NCBI RefSeq assembly: GCF_000263595.1
Contig: NZ_ADES01000020.1
Span: 30,420 to 94,419 of the forward strand
DNA length: 64,000 nucleotides
Direction: 5' to 3'
Source of the DNA: Gardnerella vaginalis 1500E
Lineage (GTDB): Bacteria > Actinomycetota > Actinomycetes > Actinomycetales > Bifidobacteriaceae
A model generated the notes under the pieces. That model saw nothing but the letters and a program-made list of their open reading frames with translations. It made no database searches and was not told the DNA's origin. Each line of letters opens with the position of its first letter. Position 1 is the stretch's first letter. Positions 56,068-63,715 of this stretch are shown one piece after another. The translations under genes were made by a program, and so were the position numbers.

Positions 56068-56191
56068 GATTTATTTTGCATAGAGTTTATACACTACCGA
56101 GCGACTTACTTGCGCATAGCCTCAACCATATTGCATTAAGTTACTAAGCTTTAAGCGAACTTATTCGCTGCGGAGTAACCCCCGTAAGCTC
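56068..56191. repeat. Repeat copy A: 124-bp duplicate of a HicB-like gene's 3' region
   Basis: About 85% identical to 59252-59376, with the last 49 bases (56143-56191) identical. On the minus strand 56144-56191 encodes the last 16 codons of the HicB-like protein (ELTGVTPQRISSLKA and stop), a truncated remnant. The rest matches that gene's downstream flank. Copies A and B bracket the two-component/secreted-protein block. Confidence 0.85.
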
Positions 56192-56217
56192 CAATCAACT
56201 ACCTTTATACAATCTGC

Positions 56218-56246
56218 TTTGTAAAGGTTTTCCTAGACAAGATATT
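56218..56246 (+). promoter_or_regulatory. Shared element upstream of the two-component operon
   Basis: TTTGTAAAGGTTTTC, four bases, ACAAGATATT. 27 of 29 bases are the same at 58181-58209, upstream of the secreted-protein gene. It lies 57 bases before the response-regulator start. Probable binding site of that regulator (inference). Confidence 0.65.
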
Positions 56247-56303
56247 CATCATACAAATTCAAGTATTATTATTACTTAAATAATGCTTTTCTAAAGGAGC
56301 AGT

Positions 56304-56975
56304 ATGATAGCAAAGCGTATTACTGTTGGCATTGTTGATGATGATTGTTTTTGTCTACACGGCCTAAAAACATATATTGAACAGGTTGTTCCGTCCTGCA
56401 ATATTTGCTGGTTATCCGCGCACGCCGATCAAGCAATTCAATTTTGTCAAAATCAATGCCCAGACGTGCTGCTAATTGACATGTATATGTCTGGGGTTTC
56501 GGGAATTAAAATATTATACGAATTGCGAAGAAGATACTCACTCCCAATAATAATTGCTATAACTTCATTCCCTATCAACGATTATGCTTTAAAAGCATCA
56601 ACAGCAGGCGCGCAAGGCATTGTTGGAAAGAACCACCCAGAAACTATTTGCGCCATGCTTAGCAGTATTGCCCATGGCACATTCAAGCCACAAATAATAG
56701 GAGATCTTCATTTTGACGACACGACGACAGCATTTCAACGTTTGCAAAATAAGCCAAAAAATGGACGCCTTGCTTTAACGGATCATGAGACTGAAATTGT
56801 AAAGTTGTGCAGTAAAGGAATGACTAATGCGCAAATCGCTAAACGTTTATTTGTTGAAACTTGTACTGTGGAAACTATCCTTCGTCGCGTGTTCAAAAAA
56901 TTGAATGTGACAAATCGTTCACAACTTATTACCACATGGCTGCATGATGAATATTTAGGAAATGATACACAATGA
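56304..56975 (+). CDS. NarL/LuxR-type response regulator
   Basis: A 223-residue regulator. The receiver domain has DDD at 12-14, phospho-acceptor Asp59 in VLLIDMYMSG and the conserved threonine in IAITSFPI. The LuxR helix-turn-helix is LTDHETEIVKLCSKGMTNAQIAKRLFVETCTVETILRRVFKKLNV near residues 153-200. CTAAAGGAGCAG precedes the ATG. Its stop overlaps the start of the kinase gene (ATGA). It is probably autoregulated through the shared element just upstream. Confidence 0.93.
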   Translation: MIAKRITVGIVDDDCFCLHGLKTYIEQVVPSCNICWLSAHADQAIQFCQNQCPDVLLIDMYMSGVSGIKILYELRRRYSLPIIIAITSFPINDYALKASTAGAQGIVGKNHPETICAMLSSIAHGTFKPQIIGDLHFDDTTTAFQRLQNKPKNGRLALTDHETEIVKLCSKGMTNAQIAKRLFVETCTVETILRRVFKKLNVTNRSQLITTWLHDEYLGNDTQ

Positions 56976-58132
56976 TTATTTTCTTAATGCGTCGTTTGCG
57001 AGAAAAGATTATTGACAATAAAATATTTTTACTATTGGGATGTTTGTCGAGCGCAATGGATGCATATATTTACTCAAATAGCGACAATAGCACAATACAA
57101 CTTGTCATAGTTTACATGATTCTTGCTGCTATAAATTTGTTTCTTTGCTTGCTCCCGCATTTTATGAGCATGTGCTATATTTTTGTACACCTCAGCATTC
57201 TTGTTATTCCTAGTCTGAATCTTCCACCAGTAACTTTCGGGCTCATCATATCATTTGTTTTTATTTCGTATTTATATCCGATTCAATTTACACTACCTTT
57301 ATTCTTAGTAATAGATGCATTACACTACGTTGCATACCGATACTTATCAACTTTGTCTTTCAAGTATCTTATTGCTTACCTTTTAATAAATATATTTTGC
57401 GTTTGCACTGGTATTATTTTGCGCATTTCTCACCAAAAAATGGTTCTTTATGAAAAAGATAAGCAAACAATTAATAATCTTCATCTGGCTGTGCGAATGC
57501 ACGATAGATTAACTAATAAGATTGCAGATATTGCACTACAAAGTAAAATAGCATTACTTGACAAGTCTATTTCTAAAAAACAGCGAAGTGCTATTGAGGC
57601 AATAAATGATTTGGCAGATCAGGCTTTTGAAGAAGGTCATAATATTATCGACATTCTACGTGGAAATACTGCTAAGCAAGATGCTCGAAGCGAGTTTATT
57701 CAGCACATTGAAGATACACTACAAATGAACGACTCAATCAATACATCTTGTGGATTAAAAGGAAGATCCATATGCAATATATCTAGTAACGATATTCCTG
57801 AAAATATTAACGATGAAATCATCTGTGAAGTTATTGAATTAATCGAAGAACTATATTTGAACATGCGAAAATATGCTTCTTTAGTTTATTACATCAGAAT
57901 TTCGATACGTAAAAAACAAATTGTTATAAAACAGTTCAATGTTCGATTTTTGGACAGGAAAAGTAAAGATGCAATTCGTTCAGTATCTCAAAAAGGACTT
58001 CTGCTTCATCGCGATACCATAAAGCATTTAGGCGGTTCACTCTATTTTCGAGCCTTTGGTAAGTATTGGGAATGTAATGCAGTTATACCTTTAAAAAATA
58101 AACATAACTATATAGATAGTATGCCTTACTGA
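56972..58132 (+). CDS. Sensor histidine kinase, divergent NarL-partner type
   Basis: A 386-residue membrane kinase with five to six membrane segments up to residue ~150. The dimerisation helix carries the probable phospho-acceptor His177 (AVRMHDRLTNKIADIAL), as in HisKA_3 kinases. The ATPase domain is degenerate: the N-box is LIEELYLNMRKYASLVYYI and the G-box region reads SQKGLLLHRDTIKHLGGSLYF. A short extracellular part suggests it senses a membrane-inserted or peptide signal. Coupled by a four-base overlap to the regulator gene. Confidence 0.85.
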   Translation: MIIFLMRRLREKIIDNKIFLLLGCLSSAMDAYIYSNSDNSTIQLVIVYMILAAINLFLCLLPHFMSMCYIFVHLSILVIPSLNLPPVTFGLIISFVFISYLYPIQFTLPLFLVIDALHYVAYRYLSTLSFKYLIAYLLINIFCVCTGIILRISHQKMVLYEKDKQTINNLHLAVRMHDRLTNKIADIALQSKIALLDKSISKKQRSAIEAINDLADQAFEEGHNIIDILRGNTAKQDARSEFIQHIEDTLQMNDSINTSCGLKGRSICNISSNDIPENINDEIICEVIELIEELYLNMRKYASLVYYIRISIRKKQIVIKQFNVRFLDRKSKDAIRSVSQKGLLLHRDTIKHLGGSLYFRAFGKYWECNAVIPLKNKHNYIDSMPY

Positions 58133-58180
58133 TTAAGTTTAAAAGATTAATGAATCTTAAGCAGTTTTAGATAGTAATTA

Positions 58181-58209
58181 TTTGTAAAGGTTTTCATATA
58201 CAAGATATT
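58181..58209 (+). promoter_or_regulatory. Shared element upstream of the secreted-protein gene
   Basis: Second copy of TTTGTAAAGGTTTTC-N4-ACAAGATATT, 84 bases before the start codon. An additional perfect palindrome, TGTCAAA, three bases, TTTGACA, follows at 58243-58259. Confidence 0.65.
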
Positions 58210-58292
58210 GTTTACCTTTTAGCACGCCATTAATTTATAAATTGTCAAAGTTTTTGACATGCACAATTACTTCTCGTACAGAAAGGCATATT

Positions 58293-58763
58293 ATGAAGAA
58301 GTTAGCTATAGCAGGCGTATTATCTGCTTCATTAATTTTTAGCAGTATTATTGTTCCTTCTTCTACCGCACTCGCTCTTGAGCCAACAGGTAACACCGTT
58401 GAAAAGAACATAACATGCGGAAACATCGTAACAAAAGATGGCTACCGCGTGTATGTAGTTAATGGATATCTCATTAAAATTCCAGCATCTAATGCAGAAC
58501 CAACGCAATCAGAGCTTCGTAACATATTACAAGAACGCGGGAAAATTAGTCTTGTAGTTAAAACAATTAAAACTATTTATCATAAATTACCTAAGCAAGT
58601 TAAACAATTCATTAAAAGTCATTTAGGATTAAACGAGCTTATAAAATTTTTGGAGCATTGGACTGGAAAGATTGAAGACGGAATTTATAATGCCTGCAAA
58701 TCAGCAGGAATGCCAGATTGGATGGCTTGGATTGTAACAGAAGCAATTATGATGCTTATATAG
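58293..58763 (+). CDS. Secreted 156-residue protein, candidate bacteriocin or signal
   Basis: MKKLAIAGVLSASLIFSSIIVPSSTALALEPTG is a clear signal peptide with cleavage near residue 29. The mature ~127 residues contain one CGN near the start and one NACKSAG near the end (a possible disulfide), a basic helix-rich middle (KTIKTIYHKLPKQVKQFIKSHLG) and an amphipathic-to-hydrophobic end (GMPDWMAWIVTEAIMMLI). Basic secreted proteins of this form next to a small membrane protein include unmodified bacteriocins; I do not recognise the family. AGAAAGG precedes the ATG. Placed right after the two-component operon and its shared element. Confidence 0.75.
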   Translation: MKKLAIAGVLSASLIFSSIIVPSSTALALEPTGNTVEKNITCGNIVTKDGYRVYVVNGYLIKIPASNAEPTQSELRNILQERGKISLVVKTIKTIYHKLPKQVKQFIKSHLGLNELIKFLEHWTGKIEDGIYNACKSAGMPDWMAWIVTEAIMMLI

Positions 58764-58774
58764 TAGGAAAAGAT

Positions 58775-59146
58775 ATGAGTAATTTAGAAGATACAAAAGC
58801 ACAAATTCCGTCCGTATTTTGGACAATAGCCAATGGCGTATTTCTTGCTAGCGGAATTGCGCTGATTGTAATGCGTAATGATTATCTATGGGGAGTGCCT
58901 CAAATTATCGCTGGATTATTTGGACTTGCAACCATGTTTCTCATTAAAAAACCGTGGTGCGCGCAGCTATATTTTATCGTATCTTCACTAGCTGTAATAG
59001 CAAATGGGCTTATGGAAATATTCGGCATAATCCACGGATCTGGATACGGTTATGTTCCGCTGATTATTGGCATAATTGTGCTTCTATTTATAGGCCTTGA
59101 CAAGGATGAAAGTTCAAAAGCTCTTGGCATAGCCAAAAATAAGTAA
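58775..59146 (+). CDS. Small four-helix membrane protein, candidate immunity protein
   Basis: A 123-residue protein with four hydrophobic segments (FWTIANGVFLASGIALIVM, GVPQIIAGLFGLATMFLI, LYFIVSSLAVIANGLMEIF, YVPLIIGIIVLLFIGL), and charged short ends. It starts 11 bases after the secreted-protein stop, with TAGGAAAAG as ribosome-binding site. Small membrane proteins directly after a secreted toxin gene commonly give self-protection; that role is inferred from position. A terminator follows at 59192. Confidence 0.75.
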   Translation: MSNLEDTKAQIPSVFWTIANGVFLASGIALIVMRNDYLWGVPQIIAGLFGLATMFLIKKPWCAQLYFIVSSLAVIANGLMEIFGIIHGSGYGYVPLIIGIIVLLFIGLDKDESSKALGIAKNK

Positions 59147-59191
59147 AAGCATTAGACTGCGAATTTTAATATAAAAACATATCACAGTTTT

Positions 59192-59240
59192 CAAAGGCCA
59201 AGCTGTAGCCATGCATCCTACGACTTGGCCTTTGATTATT
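59192..59240 (+). terminator. Terminator of the secreted-protein operon
   Basis: CAAAGGCCAAG and CTTGGCCTTTG form an 11-bp stem (59192-59202 with 59224-59234), followed by ATTATTTAT. Confidence 0.75.
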
Positions 59241-59251
59241 TATCTGTTAAT

Positions 59252-59376
59252 GGTTTATTTTACATAGAGTTTATACGTTACTGAACAATTTATTTGCTTA
59301 TAGCCTCAACCACATTGCGATTAAATCACTAAGCTTTAAGCGAACTTATTCGCTGCGGAGTAACCCCCGTAAGCTC
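59252..59376. repeat. Repeat copy B (with 3' end of HicB-like gene)
   Basis: Partner of 56068-56191. Here it is joined to an intact HicB-like gene and covers its last 16 codons and ~77 bases of downstream flank. Confidence 0.85.
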
Positions 59377-59730
59377 TGCAACATCACGAACCGTCAAGCC
59401 CTGATTCCTTAGTATGCGAACCGTTTCCCGCATAAGCATAGATGCCTTTTGCTGAGTTTTTATAGCTGCAGATTTTGCATCTAACATACGTTGAAGCATA
59501 AGCTCATCTTGCTCACTAAGTTTCGGAGTTACTTTCACGCCATTGACTTTAACATTTAAAGTTGCAGCAGCATCTTTTACCATTGCTGCAACCTGATCAA
59601 GCCTACGTACTTGAGTAAATAATCCTGGTATTTCCGGCACTTCTATAGCCCACCAGTCATCACATCTGCGAGCTATAGCGGTCACCATTTGCAAACAATT
59701 TGTTGCATTATCATGCTCAGTAACACTCAT
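59329..59730 (-). CDS. HicB-like protein with C-terminal helix-turn-helix, orphan
   Basis: A 133-residue protein. The N-terminal half (MVTAIARRCDDWWAIEVPEIPGLFTQVRRLDQVAAMVKDAAATLN) is the HicB partial RNase-H-like fold seen in antitoxins. The C-terminal half has a helix-turn-helix (RNQGLTVRDVAELTGVTPQRISSLKA) for DNA binding. A HicA toxin gene is not seen next to it: the upstream 167 bases hold no suitable frame. It may be a solitary regulator or antitoxin remnant. A truncated copy of its 3' end is at 56144-56191. Confidence 0.8.
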   Translation of the reverse strand: MSVTEHDNATNCLQMVTAIARRCDDWWAIEVPEIPGLFTQVRRLDQVAAMVKDAAATLNVKVNGVKVTPKLSEQDELMLQRMLDAKSAAIKTQQKASMLMRETVRILRNQGLTVRDVAELTGVTPQRISSLKA

Positions 59731-59897
59731 TGGTTAAGTTTTTTCTCCAACTCTTTTCGCTTCACGCATATAAGTATGTGCCTATTTAACAATTAAGTAA
59801 ATAGGCATTGCATACAAAATCATCTCAGTGAGGTTATAAAGCGCACATGGCACTTCTTAACTCAATCATCTCCAAACCTCGATCAAATTGCATTAAA

Positions 59898-61235
59898 TCA
59901 CCGCTTAAGGCTATCCTCATTAAGCAAAAAATCAAATAGGTCCATGGTGACTACCCCACGATTATCTCTTGTAGCATGCAATCCATTTTTCGTAACTACT
60001 ATCTTTTTGAAAGAATTATCAATATAGTAAAGCGAGCGCTTTTCTTGCAATGATTTTTCTTCTGTTGGCATAGCGAGCGCAGATTGTATATAATATTTTT
60101 CGCTTCCCAAAGTAGCAATAAAATCTATTTCCAAAGATTTTTGCGCATAAATATCGTGGTTATTTTTATCTTTTCGACCAGTATTTTCAGCAATATTCAT
60201 TTCGCCAATATCCACGTTATAACCGCGATATCTTAACTCGTTGTATATAGCATTTTCCATAATATGCGACTCTTCGATTTGCCTAAAATTAAGCAAAGCG
60301 TTGCGCACCCCAATGTCTTCAAAGTAAATCTTAAACAAGGAATCAATGTATTTTTTGCCCCTAATATTATACTTTTGAGCTTTACTTACAAGAAAAGCAT
60401 CACTGTAGTAGTCTATGAAACGACTAACAGTTGCTGAAGTAATTTCCCCATATCCGTGGCTAATAAACGTGTTAGAAAGTTTCCTTGGATTAACAGGAGC
60501 GCCTATTGATGAAGCTATTACTTGCAACGTTTCAAAAAGAGCCTGCTCTTTTCGCACACTGTTCCTCTGAATCACATCTTTCAAATAAGTTTCTTTAATA
60601 AGATTTTCAAGGTAGTTTATTTGTTCCTCAACATTTTGCATTCTAGCTACAAGCGGTATTCCACCAGTAACAATGTAATCTGCCCAAGATTCTGAAACCG
60701 TTTTGCTAGAACTTTCCACGTATTCGGCAAAAGTAAGAGGTTGAACGTGGACTTCTGTGCTCCTCCCCTTAAATTCAGTAACAATGTCTGATGAAAGAAA
60801 ACGGGAGTTAGATCCAGTAACATATATGTCTAAATTTGCATGCCTTAAGTAACTGTTAAGTGTGCCAACAAAATTATCAAGCAATTGCACTTCGTCGAGG
60901 AAAATGTAAAACTTGTCGCTATCATTTATCTGCGATGCAATATAGCGACGAAACACTTTAGCGTTGATAATAATCCCAAGTTTTTTATCTGCGATTTTTA
61001 CTGGCTCACCATTTGCAAATGGCTCAAGACGATCAATATCTTCGTCTGAATCAAAAGCAAACCGAATGATATTATTCTGCAAAACACCTTGAGAAATAAG
61101 AGAATTATAAAGCAGCTCGTTAAGAATGAACGATTTCCCCGCGCGGCGCACACCAGTAATAATTTTAACCAAACCATTCCAACTAAGTTTGTTAAGTTTC
61201 TTTATATACCTTTGACGATTGAAAATCATTCGCAT
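59898..61235 (-). CDS. AAA+ ATPase with DUF4143 domain
   Basis: A 445-residue protein. Walker A is ITGVRRAGKSFILNELL, Walker B FYIFLDEVQLLDNF, sensor-like YVTGSNSRFLSS, all in the first ~150 residues. A winged-helix-like middle and a DUF4143 nuclease-like end (LEIDFIATLGSEKYYIQSALAM) follow. Such proteins are frequent in bacteria and archaea, with unknown function. Two composite palindromes lie directly upstream (61253-61367), so it is probably tightly regulated. No partner gene is seen. Confidence 0.9.
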   Translation of the reverse strand: MRMIFNRQRYIKKLNKLSWNGLVKIITGVRRAGKSFILNELLYNSLISQGVLQNNIIRFAFDSDEDIDRLEPFANGEPVKIADKKLGIIINAKVFRRYIASQINDSDKFYIFLDEVQLLDNFVGTLNSYLRHANLDIYVTGSNSRFLSSDIVTEFKGRSTEVHVQPLTFAEYVESSSKTVSESWADYIVTGGIPLVARMQNVEEQINYLENLIKETYLKDVIQRNSVRKEQALFETLQVIASSIGAPVNPRKLSNTFISHGYGEITSATVSRFIDYYSDAFLVSKAQKYNIRGKKYIDSLFKIYFEDIGVRNALLNFRQIEESHIMENAIYNELRYRGYNVDIGEMNIAENTGRKDKNNHDIYAQKSLEIDFIATLGSEKYYIQSALAMPTEEKSLQEKRSLYYIDNSFKKIVVTKNGLHATRDNRGVVTMDLFDFLLNEDSLKR

Positions 61236-61252
61236 TCCTTTTCTTTACGCTT

Positions 61253-61367
61253 CTATCTTCAATTTAGCAAAGTACTTTGGGTTTTGCAAGATAGAATCAG
61301 TAAAAATAGCGCATATTTGGCATTTCTATCTGTTATTTAGCAAAGTACTTTGTGTTTTGCAAGATAG
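61253..61367. repeat. Two tandem 42-bp composite palindromes
   Basis: Copies at 61253-61294 and 61326-61367, 73 bases apart. Each has outer arms CTATCTT (CTATCTG in copy 2) and AAGATAG around a core CAAAGTACTTTG, a perfect 12-bp palindrome (61268-61279 and 61341-61352). The block between outer arms, ATTTAG-core-GTTTTG, is nearly identical in both. It lies upstream of the DUF4143 ATPase and at the 3' end of the nitroreductase. Candidate tandem operators or leader hairpins. Confidence 0.8.
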
Positions 61368-61383
61368 GTTGGTTTATGCGAAG

Positions 61384-62103
61384 TTACTTTTCCTGCGCAA
61401 GTTCGATTGGCGGATGCTCTGCGCGAAAAGCATTTACGTGCGCCTCAGACGCATACCCTAGCGCAAAACCAGTAATAAGCGCATACTCCGGCGGAATATC
61501 AAACACTTCGTCAAGCGGTGAACGCCACGTGGCAAGAACGCCAAGCGGGCATGAGTCTACGCCTTGATCTTTAGCTGCCAACAGTAACGTTTGCAGCATA
61601 ATTCCAGCATCCATCGCAGCAAACGGCAGAAAATCACGGCGCACAAGCACAAATCCCATAACTGGCGCACCGAACGCCTGGAAGTTGCGCAAAGTGTGAG
61701 CATTTCGAGCAGGAAAATCTTTGCGATCAATATTTAACTGTTTATACAACGCCAATCCTAAACGAGCGCTACGCTCTTTAAGTGATTGTGGATACGGAGC
61801 CATTACAGGAAAATCTCCATCCGGCTGGCTCATTTTCTGGGCTATAAGGCGCTCTTCTTCGCTAAGATTTGCGTCTTTAGTTTGAAACATTGCTTTGCAT
61901 TTTTGCGTATATGCGTCAATCAGCTGCTGTTTTAGTTCCCCTTGAGCAATAGCGAGCATGTAGCCACGAGTGTTGGACCAGCTCGGCGATTGTGCAGCTG
62001 TTTGCAAAATAGTTTCAAGTATTTTAGAATCGACTGGTTTGTTTAGAAAATCACGTGCAGAAAATCGCGACTTTGCGAGTACTTCAAAAGTTTGTGTAGT
62101 CAT
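61384..62103 (-). CDS. Nitroreductase-family protein
   Basis: A 239-residue FMN-dependent oxidoreductase. EVLAKSRFSARDFLNKPVDSKILETILQTAAQSPSWSNTRGYMLAIA is the family N-terminus; DAGIMLQTLLLAAKDQGVDSCPLGVL and YALITGFALGYASEAHVNAFRAE follow as in NfnB-type nitroreductases. The start is set at MTTQTFE; no strong ribosome-binding site is visible. It is different from, and only distantly like, the nitroreductase at 48073. Confidence 0.88.
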   Translation of the reverse strand: MTTQTFEVLAKSRFSARDFLNKPVDSKILETILQTAAQSPSWSNTRGYMLAIAQGELKQQLIDAYTQKCKAMFQTKDANLSEEERLIAQKMSQPDGDFPVMAPYPQSLKERSARLGLALYKQLNIDRKDFPARNAHTLRNFQAFGAPVMGFVLVRRDFLPFAAMDAGIMLQTLLLAAKDQGVDSCPLGVLATWRSPLDEVFDIPPEYALITGFALGYASEAHVNAFRAEHPPIELAQEK

Positions 62104-62271
62104 GCTTTTAGTATATCGCACCAAATACGCACGCAGTATTTTCTCGAGTTTGCGCTACGGCCTGCCGAAGCGCTGCGATTTAGCGCGCGCTGGCCATTCT
62201 TCGGACACTGGTGCAGTACGGTTTCTGTGATATGTACCCCTTTTTCTGGACACATATCCCTTTTTACTTAA

Positions 62272-63066
62272 TCATATTGCCTGAGTAGATGCTTTCCTGT
62301 ATTCAACAGGAGGCACCCACCCAGTCTTCTTCTGTATTCTCTCGTTATTGTAGTAATAAATATATTCTTTCACTGCTAGAGCAAACTGCTTAAACGAAGC
62401 ATACTCATGCTCGTGCCCGTAATACAACTCGTTTTTAAGCCTACCAAAAAACGATTCCATAATACCATTGTCATAACAGTTCGCTTTACGGCTCATAGAC
62501 TGAATAATCCCGTGTTTTTTCAAAACACTCCTAAAATAATCATGCCTATACTGCCAACCCTGATCAGAATGGAATATAAGCCCTTCAACCATTCGGAAAC
62601 GTTTAAAAGCCTTATCTAACATGCGTTTTACCTGCTTTAAATCAGGGTGTAATGATAAATCGTAAGCAATAATCTCATTCGTATGCATATCAAGTATTGG
62701 TGAAAAATAACACTTACCCCACGAGAAATTAAACTGTGAAACATCAGTAGTCCACTTCTGTAAAGGAGCAGTAGTAGTAAAATCACGGTTAATAACATTA
62801 TCCGCGACTTTACCAACCGCACCCACGTACGAGTTGTACTTCTCTTTTGGGCGTTTCCCAACTAACTGCATGACATGCATTAAACGTTGAACCCGCTTGT
62901 GATTAACCTTAAACCCACGGTTTAATAGCTCGTTATAGACTCTTCTAACACCATACCTGCCTTTATGGTGAGTAAATATTTCTTGAATAATACTCATTAA
63001 CGTTTTATTCCGTAGTTCTACTACGTTTATTTTGCTTAACTCAAAATAGTAAGTAGACTTCGACAT
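62272..63066 (-). CDS. IS3-family transposase, orfB (DDE catalytic part)
   Basis: A 264-residue integrase-fold protein counted from its first ATG. The catalytic triad is the Asp in WTTDVSQFNF, the Asp in LIFHSDQGWQYRH and the Glu in GIMESFFGRLKNELYY; the HTH_21-like start is IQEIFTHHKGRYGVRRVYNELLNRGF. The frame is open further upstream (AESVKQLVEQGYKLKHLLHAIRMSK) into the end of orfA, one base back. An A5G slippery run at 63132-63137 would allow the -1 frameshift that makes the OrfAB transposase. Confidence 0.92.
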   Translation of the reverse strand: MSKSTYYFELSKINVVELRNKTLMSIIQEIFTHHKGRYGVRRVYNELLNRGFKVNHKRVQRLMHVMQLVGKRPKEKYNSYVGAVGKVADNVINRDFTTTAPLQKWTTDVSQFNFSWGKCYFSPILDMHTNEIIAYDLSLHPDLKQVKRMLDKAFKRFRMVEGLIFHSDQGWQYRHDYFRSVLKKHGIIQSMSRKANCYDNGIMESFFGRLKNELYYGHEHEYASFKQFALAVKEYIYYYNNERIQKKTGWVPPVEYRKASTQAI

Positions 63067-63119
63067 TCGTATAGCGTGAAGAAGATGTTTCAGCTTATAT
63101 CCTTGCTCAACGAGTTGTT

Positions 63120-63668
63120 TTACTGATTCTGCTTTTTCGCCTTGAGTAGAGCAACTTTCTTCGCTTTGCTCAAGGCATCCAGTTTTTTTAGTATTGCATT
63201 TTCCGCTTTAAGATACTCGATTTCTTCACGAAGAAACTTAAGTTCTTCACGCTCGCTCAACGTTAAAGGATCAACATTTTTCATGTTTTTACGGTTCATA
63301 CAAGGCTCTTCTACTGGTTTTTTACGAGTATGTTTTACTAAACCACTATAACCTTCCGTTTTATATGTTTGCACCCAGTCTGCTACTTGACCTTTCAGTA
63401 AACCATTCTCAACTGCTGCCTGGTTAATAGTTTTCCCAGCAAGAATTTTGTTAACAATACGAAGTTTTCCCACTGGATCCCAATGTTTATAGCCGGTGCG
63501 TGGTTTAAGCACATCGAACCCGTTAGCGTTTACTAAACGCGTCCAGTACGCGACAGTATTACGAAAATTATTCCTACTAATAGTGTTAGGCGTCGGTAAT
63601 TCCAGGTTTTGACGATATAGTTCAACACACTTCTTTTTAAACTAGTAACTATATTTACATTTTGACAT
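63120..63668 (-). pseudogene. IS3-family orfA, frameshifted near its start
   Basis: DNA-binding part of the transposase. The frame from 63512 down encodes HTH segments (GKLRIVNKILAGKTINQAAVENGLLKGQVADWVQTYK) and a coiled coil (REELKFLREEIEYLKAENAILKKL). It stays open upstream as LKKKCVELYRQNLELPTPN and RNTVAYWTRLVNANGFDVL. The natural start, ATG at 63668 behind AAAGGAG, reads only MSKCKYSY and hits TAG at 63642; a one-base frame change there would join it to the rest. Either the copy is damaged or a later GTG (63512) is used. Confidence 0.7.
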
Positions 63669-63715
63669 GCTCTACTCCTTTTACTAGCAGTCCAGAAAAA
63701 GGGGTACATATCACA

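Larger units (their letters stand above)
62226..63715 (-). mobile_element. IS3-family insertion sequence, ~1.49 kb
   Basis: The ends are perfect 26-bp inverted repeats starting TGTGATATGTACCCCTTTTT at 62226 and ending with the reverse complement at 63715. Inside are orfA and orfB on the minus strand. GTACGGTTTC flanks both sides directly (62216-62225 and 63716-63725), or 14 bp if bases shared with the repeat ends are counted. This is longer than the 3-5 bp usual for IS3. Confidence 0.9.

Noticed and set aside
59731..59897. A HicA toxin gene next to the HicB-like gene
   Set aside because: No frame of 60-80 codons with the HicA histidine motif is present in either strand of this gap.
61253..61367. 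CRISPR-like pair of repeats before the DUF4143 gene
   Set aside because: Only two units, with the intervening 31 bases low in complexity; the palindromic core fits an operator better.
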